A stretch of 64,000 nt of DNA from Legionella septentrionalis (GCF_003989745.1 NZ_RZGS01000002.1:62001-126000), one strand, 5' to 3'. Positions 6,557 through 16,383 are shown, numbered from the stretch's first letter. Notes: generated by a model not told the origin, from the letters alone. A program made the numbers and translations.

Positions 6557-8901
6557 TGCGAGGCATAGATTCACGTCATGAAATTGATCCTACCCTGCTT
6601 TTGCGGGATACCCGTACCATTGGGCAGCGTTTGGGTGATTTTTTTTCCGATCCAACCAATGTTTCCATTATCCTGGTTTCGATGGCTGCCGTCGCCTATT
6701 ATTTATCTGAAGTTGCCTTGGTAACGTTTATTCTAGGTATTTTATCGTTTACTTATACTTTCACACGCAAACAAACTTTACCGTTTCGTTTGCCAAAAAT
6801 TGCCCGTGTTAAAGATTACAATGATTTAAAACCCGGTATCAAAAAACCTAATATGGCGAGAGGCATTGCGTTTTTCGGGAATGATCGTAAAACCAATGAA
6901 GAATTATGGTTCGCTAATGATGATATGCGTACGCATGCCCTTATTTTCGGCTCAACCGGTAGCGGTAAAACCGAAACGCTGGTTTCCATCGCATTTAATG
7001 CTTTAGTGCAGGGAAGTGGTTTTATTTATGTTGATGGAAAAGGGGACAATTCTTTATACGCAAAAGTTTTCTCCATGGTACGCAGCATGGGGCGTGAGGA
7101 TGATTTATTATTAATTAACTTTATGACGGGTGCCCGCGACATTATTGGTCCGCAGGAAAAACGCTTATCAAACACGTTAAACCCTTTTTGTCAGGGTTCT
7201 TCCAGCATGCTTACCCAGCTTGTTGTAAGCTTGATGGGGGGCGCAAGCCAATCCTCGGATGGCGATATGTGGAAAGGCAGGGCGATTGCCTTCGTGGAAG
7301 CGCTCATGCGATTGCTGGTCTACATGCGCGATGAGGGCGCCATACTTTTAGATGCTGATACTATCCGTAATTATTTTGATTTGCAGCGGCTTGAAACGAT
7401 TGTGATCGATAAAATTTTCCCGCGTGATGATCAGGAAAGCATTAATATTGAGTCGATTCCCAAAGTCGTGACTGATCCTTTGCGTAACTATTTAAATACT
7501 CTACCTGGATACAACAAAGAAAAAAAAGGCAAGCAAGTTTCGCAAGTATTTGAGCAGCATGGTTTTATTACCATGCAATTGGTAAGGGCTTTTTCATCTC
7601 TGGCTGATACCTACGGTCATATTGTGCGTACAAACCTAGCGGAGGTAGATTTTAAAGACGTCGTATTAAACAGAAGAATCCTGGTGGTTTTATTACCCGC
7701 ACTGGAAAAATCTCCTGATGAATTATCGAACCTAGGCAAAATTATTGTTTCGTCATTAAAAGCGATGATGGCTGCCGGTTTGGGTGAAGAAGTTGAAGGG
7801 GATTATCGCGATGTGATCGAGCGAAAGCCGACCAACGCTCCTACGCCATTTATTTGTGTTTTGGATGAATATGGTTATTATGCCGTGCAGGGGTTTGCCG
7901 TAGTACCGGCACAGGCACGTTCTCTGGGGTTTTCGGCTATCTTTGCCGGACAAGATTTACCTGCTTTCCAAAAAGCGTCCAAAGAAGAAGCCGCTTCCAT
8001 TGGTGCAAATACAAACATCAAAATATGTATGAAGCTTGAAGACCCATCTGAAACTTGGGACTTTTTTACCAAAACGGCAGGTGAAGCATACGTTACCAAA
8101 GTGGATTCATTCCAGACGAAAGATACGGCAGTAGTCAATAGTTACATGGATACTAAGAGTTCTTCTTTTGAAAGAAGAGCGCGGATTGATTTGCTGGATT
8201 TAAAGGATCAAACGGAAGGTGAAGCTCACATCTTTTTCCGTTCTAAAATTGTCCGTGCGCGCATGTTTTATGCAAATCCTAAACCAGTTAAGCAATTAAA
8301 ATTAAATCAATTCTTAAAAGTAGAGCCGCCGCCTGATGATTATTTGGCAAAATTACAAAAACAATTGTCTGGATTCCAAAATATCGTAAATAGCGGTGAT
8401 ATCAGCATTGATAAAGAAGTCCACAATGAAGAAATTGCTTTAATCAGCAAGACGCTGCGTGAATCAAAAATTGCCGATCCGATTGAACGTGGAGTAGCTG
8501 CTTTATTAGCTTTCCATAGCCATAATGAGCCTGAAAAAGTCGAAGAGTTGATTGAAGAAGAAGTTGCTGGAACATTAACCATATTTACTAAACTTCATTA
8601 TCCGGCAAATGCCCCAGAATTGCTTGTGAAAGATGTTGAACGTTTTGCAAAACCGCTGTTGTCAATTAATGAAACGCGTGATTATATGATGGCGATCGAA
8701 CGATTAAGCGGTGAAAAAGATAAATTGGCTGGCAGCATTGCCAATGAGCTGATTAAAGACTTCCAAATGGCTACTTCTTATCCACCTACTGAACGCGATA
8801 TCATCGATGCTCCTGAGTTGACGCAAATTGCTCAATCGCTTTCAGCCCAATTTAGCGAAGCACGAACAAAAGCAAAAAATAAGAGCGAGGAAACCGTATA
8901 A
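6553..8901 (+). CDS. icmO: Type IV coupling ATPase DotL/IcmO
   Basis: 782-residue coupling ATPase, essentially the L. pneumophila length. Two N-terminal transmembrane segments (about residues 38-75) are followed by a VirD4/TraG-like ATPase: Walker A GSTGSGKT at residues 133-140 and Walker B CVLDEYG at about 433-439. The C-terminal extension (from about residue 590) is the region that in Legionella binds DotN, IcmS-IcmW and LvgA. It energises substrate entry into the channel. Two ATG codons open the frame; the first, at 6553, overlaps the dotM stop. A gap of nearly 200 bp follows before dotK. Confidence 0.97.
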   Translation: MMRGIDSRHEIDPTLLLRDTRTIGQRLGDFFSDPTNVSIILVSMAAVAYYLSEVALVTFILGILSFTYTFTRKQTLPFRLPKIARVKDYNDLKPGIKKPNMARGIAFFGNDRKTNEELWFANDDMRTHALIFGSTGSGKTETLVSIAFNALVQGSGFIYVDGKGDNSLYAKVFSMVRSMGREDDLLLINFMTGARDIIGPQEKRLSNTLNPFCQGSSSMLTQLVVSLMGGASQSSDGDMWKGRAIAFVEALMRLLVYMRDEGAILLDADTIRNYFDLQRLETIVIDKIFPRDDQESINIESIPKVVTDPLRNYLNTLPGYNKEKKGKQVSQVFEQHGFITMQLVRAFSSLADTYGHIVRTNLAEVDFKDVVLNRRILVVLLPALEKSPDELSNLGKIIVSSLKAMMAAGLGEEVEGDYRDVIERKPTNAPTPFICVLDEYGYYAVQGFAVVPAQARSLGFSAIFAGQDLPAFQKASKEEAASIGANTNIKICMKLEDPSETWDFFTKTAGEAYVTKVDSFQTKDTAVVNSYMDTKSSSFERRARIDLLDLKDQTEGEAHIFFRSKIVRARMFYANPKPVKQLKLNQFLKVEPPPDDYLAKLQKQLSGFQNIVNSGDISIDKEVHNEEIALISKTLRESKIADPIERGVAALLAFHSHNEPEKVEELIEEEVAGTLTIFTKLHYPANAPELLVKDVERFAKPLLSINETRDYMMAIERLSGEKDKLAGSIANELIKDFQMATSYPPTERDIIDAPELTQIAQSLSAQFSEARTKAKNKSEETV

Positions 8902-9098
8902 ATTAGAATTTTCCGCAGGGGATTTCTTGTCCAAATTAAATTCAATATATTGTAATTTTTTGCATAAGCGGGACAAATTTTAACTTATTACTTGTAACGC
9001 AATGATTTGTATGTTTTTATTTCTTAGAATAAATTTTCTGATGCTAAATCCCTAACACGAAGTGCAAAGCGGTTGATTTTTGCAAGCAGGTAAAGTTA
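8902..9098. other. AT-rich gap between icmO and icmN
   Basis: 197 bp with no credible ORF. It contains a 10-bp palindrome CAATATATTG (8943-8952) and separated arms TTGTCC / GGGACAA, but no convincing -35/-10 pair or terminator. It must hold whatever drives the icmN-onward transcription unit. Confidence 0.4.
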
Positions 9099-9707
9099 AT
9101 GAAAAAAAATAAGCAATGCAACGCAATAAATCAATGGTCATTAACAAATATTCATGCAAGTATCAGCAAGATTCCATTTTTTTTATTAATGCTCGCTTTC
9201 GTTTTATTATCGAGCTGTTGGAATCGCCGAGAACCTCCGCTTTCAACTTCTCCAGTTTTACCCTATAAAGTAGCAGGTGCTGCAGATGCTGCTATTATGG
9301 CTATGCAAAAGCAATTCAACAAAGCAGGGATTCAAGTGATATCTTTGGGCCAGGATTATTTGATAAGCATCCCTTCCTCGGCTTTATTTGCAAACCATTC
9401 GCCACGTTTGTTATGGGAAGGGCATGGCTTGCTCAATGATGTGGCGTGCTACTTGAAGCAATTCCGTAAGATCAGCGTCAATGTTACCGCCTATAGCAAT
9501 AAATGCGGCTCACCACAGCGGGAGCGCGCACTAACCTTGGCAAGGGCGCGTGCGGTCGGTGATTATTTATGGTCACAGAATATTGATAGCCGTTTCATCT
9601 TTACACACGGGTTGGGTAGTGATAAACCTATAGTTGGATTTGACCAGGGTGGTGATCAATCGCCAAATTCAAGAATTGAAATAACTTTCCGAGATGCAGT
9701 TGCCTAA
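9099..9707 (+). CDS. icmN: Dot/Icm outer-membrane lipoprotein DotK/IcmN
   Basis: 202-residue lipoprotein with an OmpA-like peptidoglycan-binding domain. An unusually long polar N-terminus (about 23 residues) precedes the hydrophobic signal segment and the lipobox LSSC, with Cys40 the lipidated residue. From about residue 100 the OmpA-like fold shows NVTAYSNKCGSPQRERALTLARA and the terminal NSRIEITF. DotK is a peripheral part of the outer-membrane core complex and is dispensable in L. pneumophila under many conditions. A later start (no ATG near) is not obvious, so the long n-region is retained. Confidence 0.88.
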   Translation: MKKNKQCNAINQWSLTNIHASISKIPFFLLMLAFVLLSSCWNRREPPLSTSPVLPYKVAGAADAAIMAMQKQFNKAGIQVISLGQDYLISIPSSALFANHSPRLLWEGHGLLNDVACYLKQFRKISVNVTAYSNKCGSPQRERALTLARARAVGDYLWSQNIDSRFIFTHGLGSDKPIVGFDQGGDQSPNSRIEITFRDAVA

Positions 9708-9718
9708 GTGGAGAAAAA

Positions 9719-10009
9719 ATGAGTCGAGAAACTTGGAATTTAATTAAGAATTCTAAAGGCTTCTACATCAACACATACCGCCGAGCTGGTAGCGTGCTTT
9801 TTTTGTCCATGATTTTAAATTTGCTGCTGACTCTTGCCATTTATTACACTTATTTCAATCGTTCTGAGCCCGATTTTTATGCTTCAAACGGGATAACGCC
9901 GCCTGTGCAATTAACGCCTTTGGATAGTCCGAATTACACGTCTGTACCTTTGCTTGCAGACGATGATCAGGAAAGTGCTGCCAATATAAATAAAACGATA
10001 CCTCAATAG
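9719..10009 (+). CDS. icmM: Dot/Icm inner-membrane protein DotJ/IcmM
   Basis: 96-residue single-pass protein with a transmembrane segment at about residues 24-44 and a short periplasmic tail. It aligns by eye with the N-terminal half of the downstream DotI (same cytosolic-TM-short periplasmic plan) but lacks DotI's C-terminal VirB8-like domain, as expected for DotJ, a partial DotI paralogue that associates with it. GGAG lies just upstream of the ATG. It sits 11 bp from both neighbours, in the expected icmN-M-L order. Confidence 0.88.
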   Translation: MSRETWNLIKNSKGFYINTYRRAGSVLFLSMILNLLLTLAIYYTYFNRSEPDFYASNGITPPVQLTPLDSPNYTSVPLLADDDQESAANINKTIPQ

Positions 10010-10020
10010 TAGGAAATATT

Positions 10021-10659
10021 ATGGCTCAAGATGCTTTGACCGCAGTTGCAATGAGAAATGCGTTTTATCGCGATGGTCAACGGAAAATTATACTGGTTTT
10101 ATTAATTTCTCTGCTTGCAAATTTAGTGCTTGCTTCCATGCTTTTATACATCATTTTGAATCCGCCTGCGCCCAAATATTTTGCAACGAGTATTAACGGC
10201 CGGATTACCCCTTTGTTTCCATTAAATCAACCCAACCAATCGGATTCAGCTGTGTTGCAATGGGCGAACCAGGCTGCCATTGCTGCATTTACCTATAACT
10301 TTGTCAATTACCGCACTGAATTACAAGCCGCTTCCGGCTTTTTTACTGCGGAAGGTTGGACGCAATTCTTAAATGCTTTGCAAGAATCCAATAACTTGGA
10401 TGCTGTTAAAGCTAAAAAATTAATCGTGTCAGCAGTAGCAACGAGAGCTCCTATCATTCTGCAGAAAGGAATATTGAATAACCGCTTCTCCTGGCGCGTG
10501 CAAATGCCTATTTTGGTGACTTATCAAAGTGCCAGTGAATTTTCTCAACAAAATAATGTGGTCACGATGTTGATTACTCGCATATCCACACTGAATTCGC
10601 CCCGAGGCATCGGGATTGCGCAATTTGTAGTGGGGCCCGCCAGTGGAGAGGTGAGTTAA
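10021..10659 (+). CDS. icmL: Dot/Icm inner-membrane protein DotI/IcmL
   Basis: 212-residue protein, the family's usual size. A cytosolic N-terminus is followed by one transmembrane helix (about residues 22-44) and a periplasmic VirB8-like domain. Family segments include FTYNFVNYRTELQAASGFFT, GWTQFLNAL and FSWRVQMPILVTYQS. DotI forms a heterocomplex with DotJ that is essential for secretion. Its stop codon overlaps the start of dotH (TAATG), so the two are coupled. No internal oddity was seen. Confidence 0.95.
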   Translation: MAQDALTAVAMRNAFYRDGQRKIILVLLISLLANLVLASMLLYIILNPPAPKYFATSINGRITPLFPLNQPNQSDSAVLQWANQAAIAAFTYNFVNYRTELQAASGFFTAEGWTQFLNALQESNNLDAVKAKKLIVSAVATRAPIILQKGILNNRFSWRVQMPILVTYQSASEFSQQNNVVTMLITRISTLNSPRGIGIAQFVVGPASGEVS

Positions 10660-11744
10660 TGAGAAGCAAAAAATATATTGTAAAAGCTGTTTTTTTTATT
10701 GCTGTATTCTGCTTCTCAATTACTGGTTCCGCTGAGCAGGCGGATTCTGCACAGCAAGCTTTAGAACAATTAAGGATGTTGCAACAGCGTTTATCCACGA
10801 GTCCTGAAAGCGAACAAGCAACCGTGGGGCAAGTGGAAACAAATGCCGCAGCAGTTGCCGCCACACCGCGCCCTGCAGCTGCCCCGACAGCTCCACCTCC
10901 TGCACCTGCCGCTACTCCTGCAAACAATGCTGGAAGCGATACCGTGACTGCATTAACTCCTGTAGACAAAGAGTCTTTTGACTCCATGGCTTTTGATGAA
11001 GTTACCGAACAATTGTTTCCGCTTAATCCGGAACAAATCGTGCGCCTTAAACAAATGCAGCAAACCCAGGAATTTGCTCAAGCCTCACCCGCTGGCACAC
11101 CTCCGAAACCCACCGCCACGTCACAAATTGTAAATCTTTCTCCTGGTTCAACACCGCCTGTGATTCGTTTATCACAAGGTTTTGTTTCATCTTTGGTGTT
11201 TTTGGATTCAACCGGTGCCCCATGGCCTATCAGTGCTTATGATTTGGGGGATCCTTCTTCTTTTAACATTCAATGGGATAAAACGAGTAATACGTTAATG
11301 ATTCAGGCACTTAAAGTATATACTTACGGAAATCTTGCAGTTCGCCTCCGTGGTTTGAATACACCGGTCATGCTAACGTTAATTCCAGGACAAAAAGCTG
11401 TAGACTACCGCGTCGATTTGCGTATTCAAGGATACGGTCCTAATGCAAAGAACATGCCTCTGGAAGTAGGTATTCCACCGGCAGCTAATGATCTTTTATT
11501 GAATGTGCTTGATGGGGTTCCGCCTCCCGGCAGTACACGGCTTACCATCAGCGGCGGAGATGCCAGGGCATGGTTGCTAAATGAAAAAATGTATGTGAGA
11601 ACAAATCTCACGATTTTATCGCCAGGTTGGATAGGGAGTATGACCAGTGCCGATGGTATGCATGCATATGAAATGCAAAAATCGCCGGTTTTATTAGTTT
11701 CCTGGCATGGGAAAGTCATGCAGCTTAAGGTAGAAGGGTTATAA
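10659..11744 (+). CDS. icmK: Dot/Icm core-complex protein DotH/IcmK
   Basis: 361-residue secreted protein with a Sec signal (hydrophobic residues about 8-22, cleavage near GSAEQ). An Ala/Pro-rich linker follows (about residues 65-90, TPRPAAAPTAPPP), then the conserved C-terminal domain seen in SQGFVSSLVFLDSTGAPWPI, GNLAVRLRGLNTPVMLTL and ILSPGWIGSM. DotH is the VirB9-like secretin-ring component that, with DotC and DotD, forms the outer-membrane core around DotG. dotC and dotD are not in this window, as in Legionella where they lie in the other dot region. The dotG start follows one base after its stop. Confidence 0.95.
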   Translation: MRSKKYIVKAVFFIAVFCFSITGSAEQADSAQQALEQLRMLQQRLSTSPESEQATVGQVETNAAAVAATPRPAAAPTAPPPAPAATPANNAGSDTVTALTPVDKESFDSMAFDEVTEQLFPLNPEQIVRLKQMQQTQEFAQASPAGTPPKPTATSQIVNLSPGSTPPVIRLSQGFVSSLVFLDSTGAPWPISAYDLGDPSSFNIQWDKTSNTLMIQALKVYTYGNLAVRLRGLNTPVMLTLIPGQKAVDYRVDLRIQGYGPNAKNMPLEVGIPPAANDLLLNVLDGVPPPGSTRLTISGGDARAWLLNEKMYVRTNLTILSPGWIGSMTSADGMHAYEMQKSPVLLVSWHGKVMQLKVEGL

Positions 11745-11745
11745 C

Positions 11746-14700
11746 ATGGCTGGCAGAAAAGAAAACCTCAAAGCGCTTTTTACCAATACTCGTTCGCGTG
11801 TAATCATTATTTTTACGGCGATTGTCTTAATCATTGCTGTGGTCATTGGCGTCATCCGATTTACTTCTTTCACAACATCAGAACGGGCCGGGGCGAGGGT
11901 TACCGGTGCTCCCACAGGCATTCGCTCCATCCCAGGTTCTCCTGATCCTACGGCGCAATATGCGCATCTGGTGGAAACCCGTAATATCCAGCAAGCGGAA
12001 GAAGCACAAAGAAGAGGCAGCAGTGCCATTCCGACCATCATTCGCACGCAAGCTTTTGGTGAGGGTGTTCAGCCGGTAGGGCCGCAACAAGGAGAGGGAG
12101 GGGTCGGGTTTTCGACATTGGCTTTGGCGGATAGTGCAGGCGAGCAGCAGCGATTATGGTTGCAGGCATTAAGAGAGAATAATTGCAGCAGGAGCAGTGT
12201 CCAGCAAGTAATCAGTGAAGGAGCCAAGTTAAGTGATGTGCGAGGAGCATGCAGTTGCGTGCAACTGAAAGATAATGGCTACCCGCTTACTGATTTGGGA
12301 CCTGTCTGTAGTTGTAAGGATTTGAAAGCAGCCGGATTTAATGCAAGGCAAATGAAAGAAGCAGGTTTTACTGCAGGCAGGCTGCGTGAATGTGGATTCG
12401 ATGCATGTTCATTACGCAGCGCCGGTTTTACAGCACAAGAGATGAAAGATGGTGGATTTACCGACGGCGAATTGAAAGGGGCAGGTTTTAGTGATAGCGA
12501 AATAGCGCGTGCTAGCGGCTTACCTGATGGAATTTCCGTCTCGGATGTACAAAAAGCCGGGTGCGACGTGGCGGCATTAACCAGATTACGGTCCGCGGGC
12601 GTTTCAGCCGGGGCAATTCGGCGGATCAATGGTTGTAGTGCCACCCAATTAAAAGCTGCGGGATTTACTGCACAAGAATTAAAAAATTCCGGCTTTAGTG
12701 CAGCAGATTTGAGAAATGCAGGGTTTTCTCCGGCAGATCTTAGACAGGCAGGCTTTTCAGCGCGCGAGTTGCTCAATGCAGGCTTTACTTCGTCTGATTT
12801 AAAAGGTGCTGGATATACTCCCGAAGAAATTAATGTGGCCGAAAATGAATTACCACCTGGGATGACGGTGCAATCCATTAAAGAGGCAGGGTGTGATATT
12901 GGCGCTTTGAGGCGGGAGCGGCTTGCCGGCGTCAGTGCCAAATTAATACGCCAACAGGCGGGGTGTAGCGCCCGGGCTTTAAAAGCAGCTGGATTTAGCG
13001 ATGAGGAGTTGGCGCGTGCGGGTTTCACATCGGAACAAATCCGGGCAGCCACGCCACTGGTTGATACTGCAACTATTCGTGCTGCAGGATGTGATCCGAT
13101 ACGTTTGCGTATCTTAGCTGCGCAAGGTGTGGCAGCCAAACGTATTCGCGATTTAAATGGGTGTACTGCAGCAGCACTTCGCGCTGCGGGATATGACGCC
13201 AAAGCGCTCACCGATGCTGGGTTTACGCCGCAACAACTACTGGCCGCAGGATTTACGCCAGCTGAAGTGCAAACCGCGCAGGCTGCAGTAGGCGATAATG
13301 CCATTCGCAACGCAGGCTGCGATCCGGCCCGCTTGCGTGAATTAGTTGCACAAGGTGTTTCAGCCGAACGAATTCGCAATTTAAATGGATGTACTGCCGC
13401 AGCGCTTCGCGCCGCTGGATATGATGCCAAAGCCCTCGCCGAGGCTGGATTTACGCCGCAGCAACTACTGGCTGCTGGTTTTTCGCCTGCTGAAGTACAA
13501 GCCACTCAGCCGATTGACGATAATACTATCCGCGCCGCAGGATGTGATCCTAACAAACTGCGGGTCTTAAGTGCTCAGGGTGTTTCAGCCACACGTATTC
13601 GTGATTTAAATGGGTGTAATGCCAACGCACTCAGGGCTGCAGGCTACAGTGCCCAAGAGCTGTTGGCTGCAGGATATACGCCGCAGGAATTGTTGACGGC
13701 CGGTTTTACGCCTGCAGAAGTGCAAGCCGCCCTTCCTCCTGATCTAAATGCTATTCGAGCAGCGGGTTGTGATCCCGCAAAATTAAGGACGCTATTGTCA
13801 CAGGCGGTGTCCGCCCGACTTATCCGTGAAACAAATGGATGTACAGCGGAAACATTAAAAGCAGCTGGCTATGATGCAAAAGCACTATCCGATGCAGGGT
13901 TTACGCCACAAGAGTTGCTTGCAGCAGGATTTACACCGCAAGAATTAAATCGGGCAGGGTTAAATCCCACAGCTATCCTTGCAGCAGGCAGAACTGCGGG
14001 TTGCAGCGTTGAATCTTTGACTGCAGCACGTGCCATGGGAGTGTCTGCCGCCACGATAAAACAAACCCTGGGGTGTACTGCCGAGGCAATGAAGCGGGCT
14101 GGCTATACGGCGGCTGAACTGAGAAATGCAGGGTATACGGCGGCTGAATTAAAAAACGCTGGATTCACAGCCGAGCAATTAAAAGCAGCAGGCTTTAGTG
14201 CCAGAGATTTAAGAGCCGCAGGATTTACTCCACAACAATTAAGGAATGCGGGCTTTAGCGCAGCTGAACTAAAGGATGCCGGTTTTACTGCTGCTGAGTT
14301 AAAAAATGCAGGTTTTAGCGCAGCCGATCTTAAAGCTGCGGGGTTTAACGCAACTGACTTGAAAAACGCAGGCTTTTCCGCAGAAGAATTGCGGCGCGCA
14401 GGTTTTTCTGCAAAAGATTTGAAAGATGCAGGCTTTACAGCTGCTCAGTTAAGAAATGCTGGGTTTTCGGCAAAAGAGATGAAGGACGCTGGTTTTACTG
14501 CCACGGAATTAAGTAATGCAGGCTTTTCCGCACCTGAATTACAGGCAGCAGGTTTTTCTGCCCAGGAATCATCTGTGGCAGGTTTGCCCGGTGTTGAGTT
14601 GCCTCCTGGCTCATCTTCCTCAGTGACTGCGATCCCGAGCATTGCGAGGCCGAGGGGGGAGGCAGCTACAGGGGAGCTTTCCGAAACCAGGCAGCTTCAG

Positions 14701-15552
14701 GAAATTTTAAAGCGGCAGCAAACGCAGATGGCTGATCAACGCTCGCAGCAAAAATTACAACAAAGAGCCAGTGCCATGCAAGGTGCAGCAAGTGCCTTGT
14801 TGCAAGGCTGGCATGCTGTTTCAGTGCAAACTTTTGTCGGAGGGGCTGAGAAGGAAGAAAAAGCAGCCCTGCCAGGTGGGCGAAGGGATGCGTTAGGCTT
14901 GCCCATCCATGGCGGTGGTGGCAGTGGCATGGCGGTAACAACTGAAGAAGGACTGGGAGCAGGTTTTGGTGGAGCTGCTAAGCCTGCTATTATTAAAACA
15001 GGTGATGTGGTCTTTGCCGTGCTGGATACTTCTATCAATAGTGATGAACCCGGCCCCATTTTAGCGACGATCGTTTCTGGAAGATTAAAGGGTGCCAAAT
15101 TAATTGGCAGTTTTAATTTGCCCAGTAATGCCGATAAAATGGTCATCAGTTTTAATACCATGTCGGTTCCCGGATCGCCAAAAAGCGTTTCAATTAATGC
15201 TTTTGCCATTGATCCGAATACGGCACGTACTGCCCTGGCAAGTTCTGCAAACCATCATTATTTAATGCGCTATGGATCGTTATTTGCTGCAACGTTCCTG
15301 GAAGGATTTGGAAATGCATTTCAATCCGCAGGTACTACCATTACTATTGGCGGTACAGGAACTGTACAGCAAACAACGATTCAAAGTGGTATTGGCCGCT
15401 CTATTTTAGAAAATGCTGTCATTGGCTTGGCTACCCTGGGTAAAAATTGGGGCCAAGTGGCACAACAACAATTTAATCGACCTACTACTGTGGAAGTGTG
15501 TGCAGGAACGGGCGTGGGGATCCTGTTTACGCAGGACGTGAAATCAATTTAA
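11746..15552 (+). CDS. icmE: Dot/Icm channel protein DotG/IcmE with expanded repeat domain
   Basis: 1268 residues, clearly longer than the 1048 of L. pneumophila DotG. One N-terminal transmembrane helix (about residues 25-42) precedes the repeat region from about residue 168 to 948. This is built of AGFxAxxLK-type ten-residue units, with four long 75-residue modules embedded in the middle. A linker is followed by the VirB10/TraB-like domain (about residues 1080-1268, with GDVVFAVLDTSINSDEPGPI and LATIVSGRLKGAKLIG). DotG spans the envelope and forms the central channel with DotF and DotH. The excess length lies wholly in the repeats, so repeat expansion is the simplest explanation. The reverse strand shows long ORFs caused by the repeat periodicity only. 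Confidence 0.96.
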   Translation: MAGRKENLKALFTNTRSRVIIIFTAIVLIIAVVIGVIRFTSFTTSERAGARVTGAPTGIRSIPGSPDPTAQYAHLVETRNIQQAEEAQRRGSSAIPTIIRTQAFGEGVQPVGPQQGEGGVGFSTLALADSAGEQQRLWLQALRENNCSRSSVQQVISEGAKLSDVRGACSCVQLKDNGYPLTDLGPVCSCKDLKAAGFNARQMKEAGFTAGRLRECGFDACSLRSAGFTAQEMKDGGFTDGELKGAGFSDSEIARASGLPDGISVSDVQKAGCDVAALTRLRSAGVSAGAIRRINGCSATQLKAAGFTAQELKNSGFSAADLRNAGFSPADLRQAGFSARELLNAGFTSSDLKGAGYTPEEINVAENELPPGMTVQSIKEAGCDIGALRRERLAGVSAKLIRQQAGCSARALKAAGFSDEELARAGFTSEQIRAATPLVDTATIRAAGCDPIRLRILAAQGVAAKRIRDLNGCTAAALRAAGYDAKALTDAGFTPQQLLAAGFTPAEVQTAQAAVGDNAIRNAGCDPARLRELVAQGVSAERIRNLNGCTAAALRAAGYDAKALAEAGFTPQQLLAAGFSPAEVQATQPIDDNTIRAAGCDPNKLRVLSAQGVSATRIRDLNGCNANALRAAGYSAQELLAAGYTPQELLTAGFTPAEVQAALPPDLNAIRAAGCDPAKLRTLLSQAVSARLIRETNGCTAETLKAAGYDAKALSDAGFTPQELLAAGFTPQELNRAGLNPTAILAAGRTAGCSVESLTAARAMGVSAATIKQTLGCTAEAMKRAGYTAAELRNAGYTAAELKNAGFTAEQLKAAGFSARDLRAAGFTPQQLRNAGFSAAELKDAGFTAAELKNAGFSAADLKAAGFNATDLKNAGFSAEELRRAGFSAKDLKDAGFTAAQLRNAGFSAKEMKDAGFTATELSNAGFSAPELQAAGFSAQESSVAGLPGVELPPGSSSSVTAIPSIARPRGEAATGELSETRQLQEILKRQQTQMADQRSQQKLQQRASAMQGAASALLQGWHAVSVQTFVGGAEKEEKAALPGGRRDALGLPIHGGGGSGMAVTTEEGLGAGFGGAAKPAIIKTGDVVFAVLDTSINSDEPGPILATIVSGRLKGAKLIGSFNLPSNADKMVISFNTMSVPGSPKSVSINAFAIDPNTARTALASSANHHYLMRYGSLFAATFLEGFGNAFQSAGTTITIGGTGTVQQTTIQSGIGRSILENAVIGLATLGKNWGQVAQQQFNRPTTVEVCAGTGVGILFTQDVKSI
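13071..13960 (+). repeat. Four tandem 225-bp repeats inside icmE
   Basis: Units start at about 13072, 13299, 13522 and 13747, a period of about 225 bp (75 codons). Each encodes an AGCDPxxLR opening, a GVSAxRIRxLNGC core and an AGFTPQQLLAAGFTPAEVQ close. The first two are near-identical at DNA level over long stretches, suggesting recent duplication or gene conversion. Confidence 0.85.
14098..14590 (+). repeat. Ten-residue tandem repeats inside icmE
   Basis: About sixteen units of about 30 bp encoding variants of AGFTAAELKN / AGFSAADLKA follow one another. The same motif appears less regularly from about 12320 to 13060. The ten-residue period with buried Gly-Phe fits the pentapeptide-like solenoid described for the DotG middle domain. 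Confidence 0.85.
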
Positions 15553-15569
15553 TTGATAATAGGTAAGAC

Positions 15570-16376
15570 ATGGCTGATACAGGTGGACCTAACGATCAAT
15601 ACAAAGATCAATACAATGATGAGTATCAATTCAATGATTTGGATGCGCTTACTCCTGAGGGGCAAGAAACAGTAACGGAAGAGACTACCGTCAGCAAAAG
15701 GCGCAATCTTGCGGGAACAAATATCCGGCGCAATGCATTGATTGTGGTAGGCTTGGTCGTGTTGGCTATGATAATTTACAAATTTTTGGGTTCTTATTTT
15801 TCGGAAAGAAGACTTCCCGTTAAAACGGTGACGGCAGTAACTCCCATAACCCCTAAACCCACGCCTGCACCGCAACCCATTGCTCCCACTCCTGTGATAC
15901 AACCCGCGATGCCTCCTACGCAGACGGTTGATCCGCAAACGGAGCAAAAGCTTTCCGCTTTGGAAGTAAGCCAGCAGAATATGCGCTCTGAAGTTGCTTC
16001 CATCAGTAATCAGCTTGGTGGTATAAACTCCAATGTGAATACTTTAGCGAATCAAATCACCCAGCTTAATCAAACTCTTGCTGCACTAAATGCCAAGATT
16101 GATGCGCAGGCTCATGAAATTGAAAAATTAATGGCGTATGCTCGTCCCAAAAAAGTTCACCCGGTTGTGCGTAAAATCACCACTGCGCCAAAATATTATA
16201 TTCAGGCAGTAATTCCAGGACGGGCTTGGTTAATTGCTCAAAATGGAGCTACACTTACTGTAAGAGAAGGAACGGTCGTTCCAGGTTATGGTACGGTAAA
16301 ATTTATAGATCCACTACAGGGAAGAATAATCACAAGTTCAGGCCAGATAATTAGGTTCAGTCAAGACGATAGTTGA
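15570..16376 (+). CDS. icmG: Dot/Icm protein DotF/IcmG
   Basis: 268-residue single-pass protein with an acidic, Tyr/Asn-rich cytosolic N-terminus and a transmembrane helix at about residues 54-72. A Pro-rich linker follows (TPITPKPTPAPQPIAPTP), then a coiled coil (about 120-185) and a compact periplasmic domain ending in GRIITSSGQIIRFSQ. This architecture and order match DotF, which surrounds DotG in the inner-membrane part of the channel and has been reported to touch effectors. It lies 17 bp after dotG. The full length is similar to the Legionella protein. Confidence 0.93.
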   Translation: MADTGGPNDQYKDQYNDEYQFNDLDALTPEGQETVTEETTVSKRRNLAGTNIRRNALIVVGLVVLAMIIYKFLGSYFSERRLPVKTVTAVTPITPKPTPAPQPIAPTPVIQPAMPPTQTVDPQTEQKLSALEVSQQNMRSEVASISNQLGGINSNVNTLANQITQLNQTLAALNAKIDAQAHEIEKLMAYARPKKVHPVVRKITTAPKYYIQAVIPGRAWLIAQNGATLTVREGTVVPGYGTVKFIDPLQGRIITSSGQIIRFSQDDS

Positions 16377-16383
16377 GGTAGCG

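Noticed and set aside
12279..13505. 408-residue minus-strand ORF opposite icmE
   Set aside because: Its Ala/Pro/Ser-rich repeats mirror the icmE repeat on the other strand; no start signal or domain.
14098..14590. CRISPR-like regular repeat spacing
   Set aside because: The 30-bp period is protein-coding (ten-codon repeat of DotG) with no unique spacers or cas genes.
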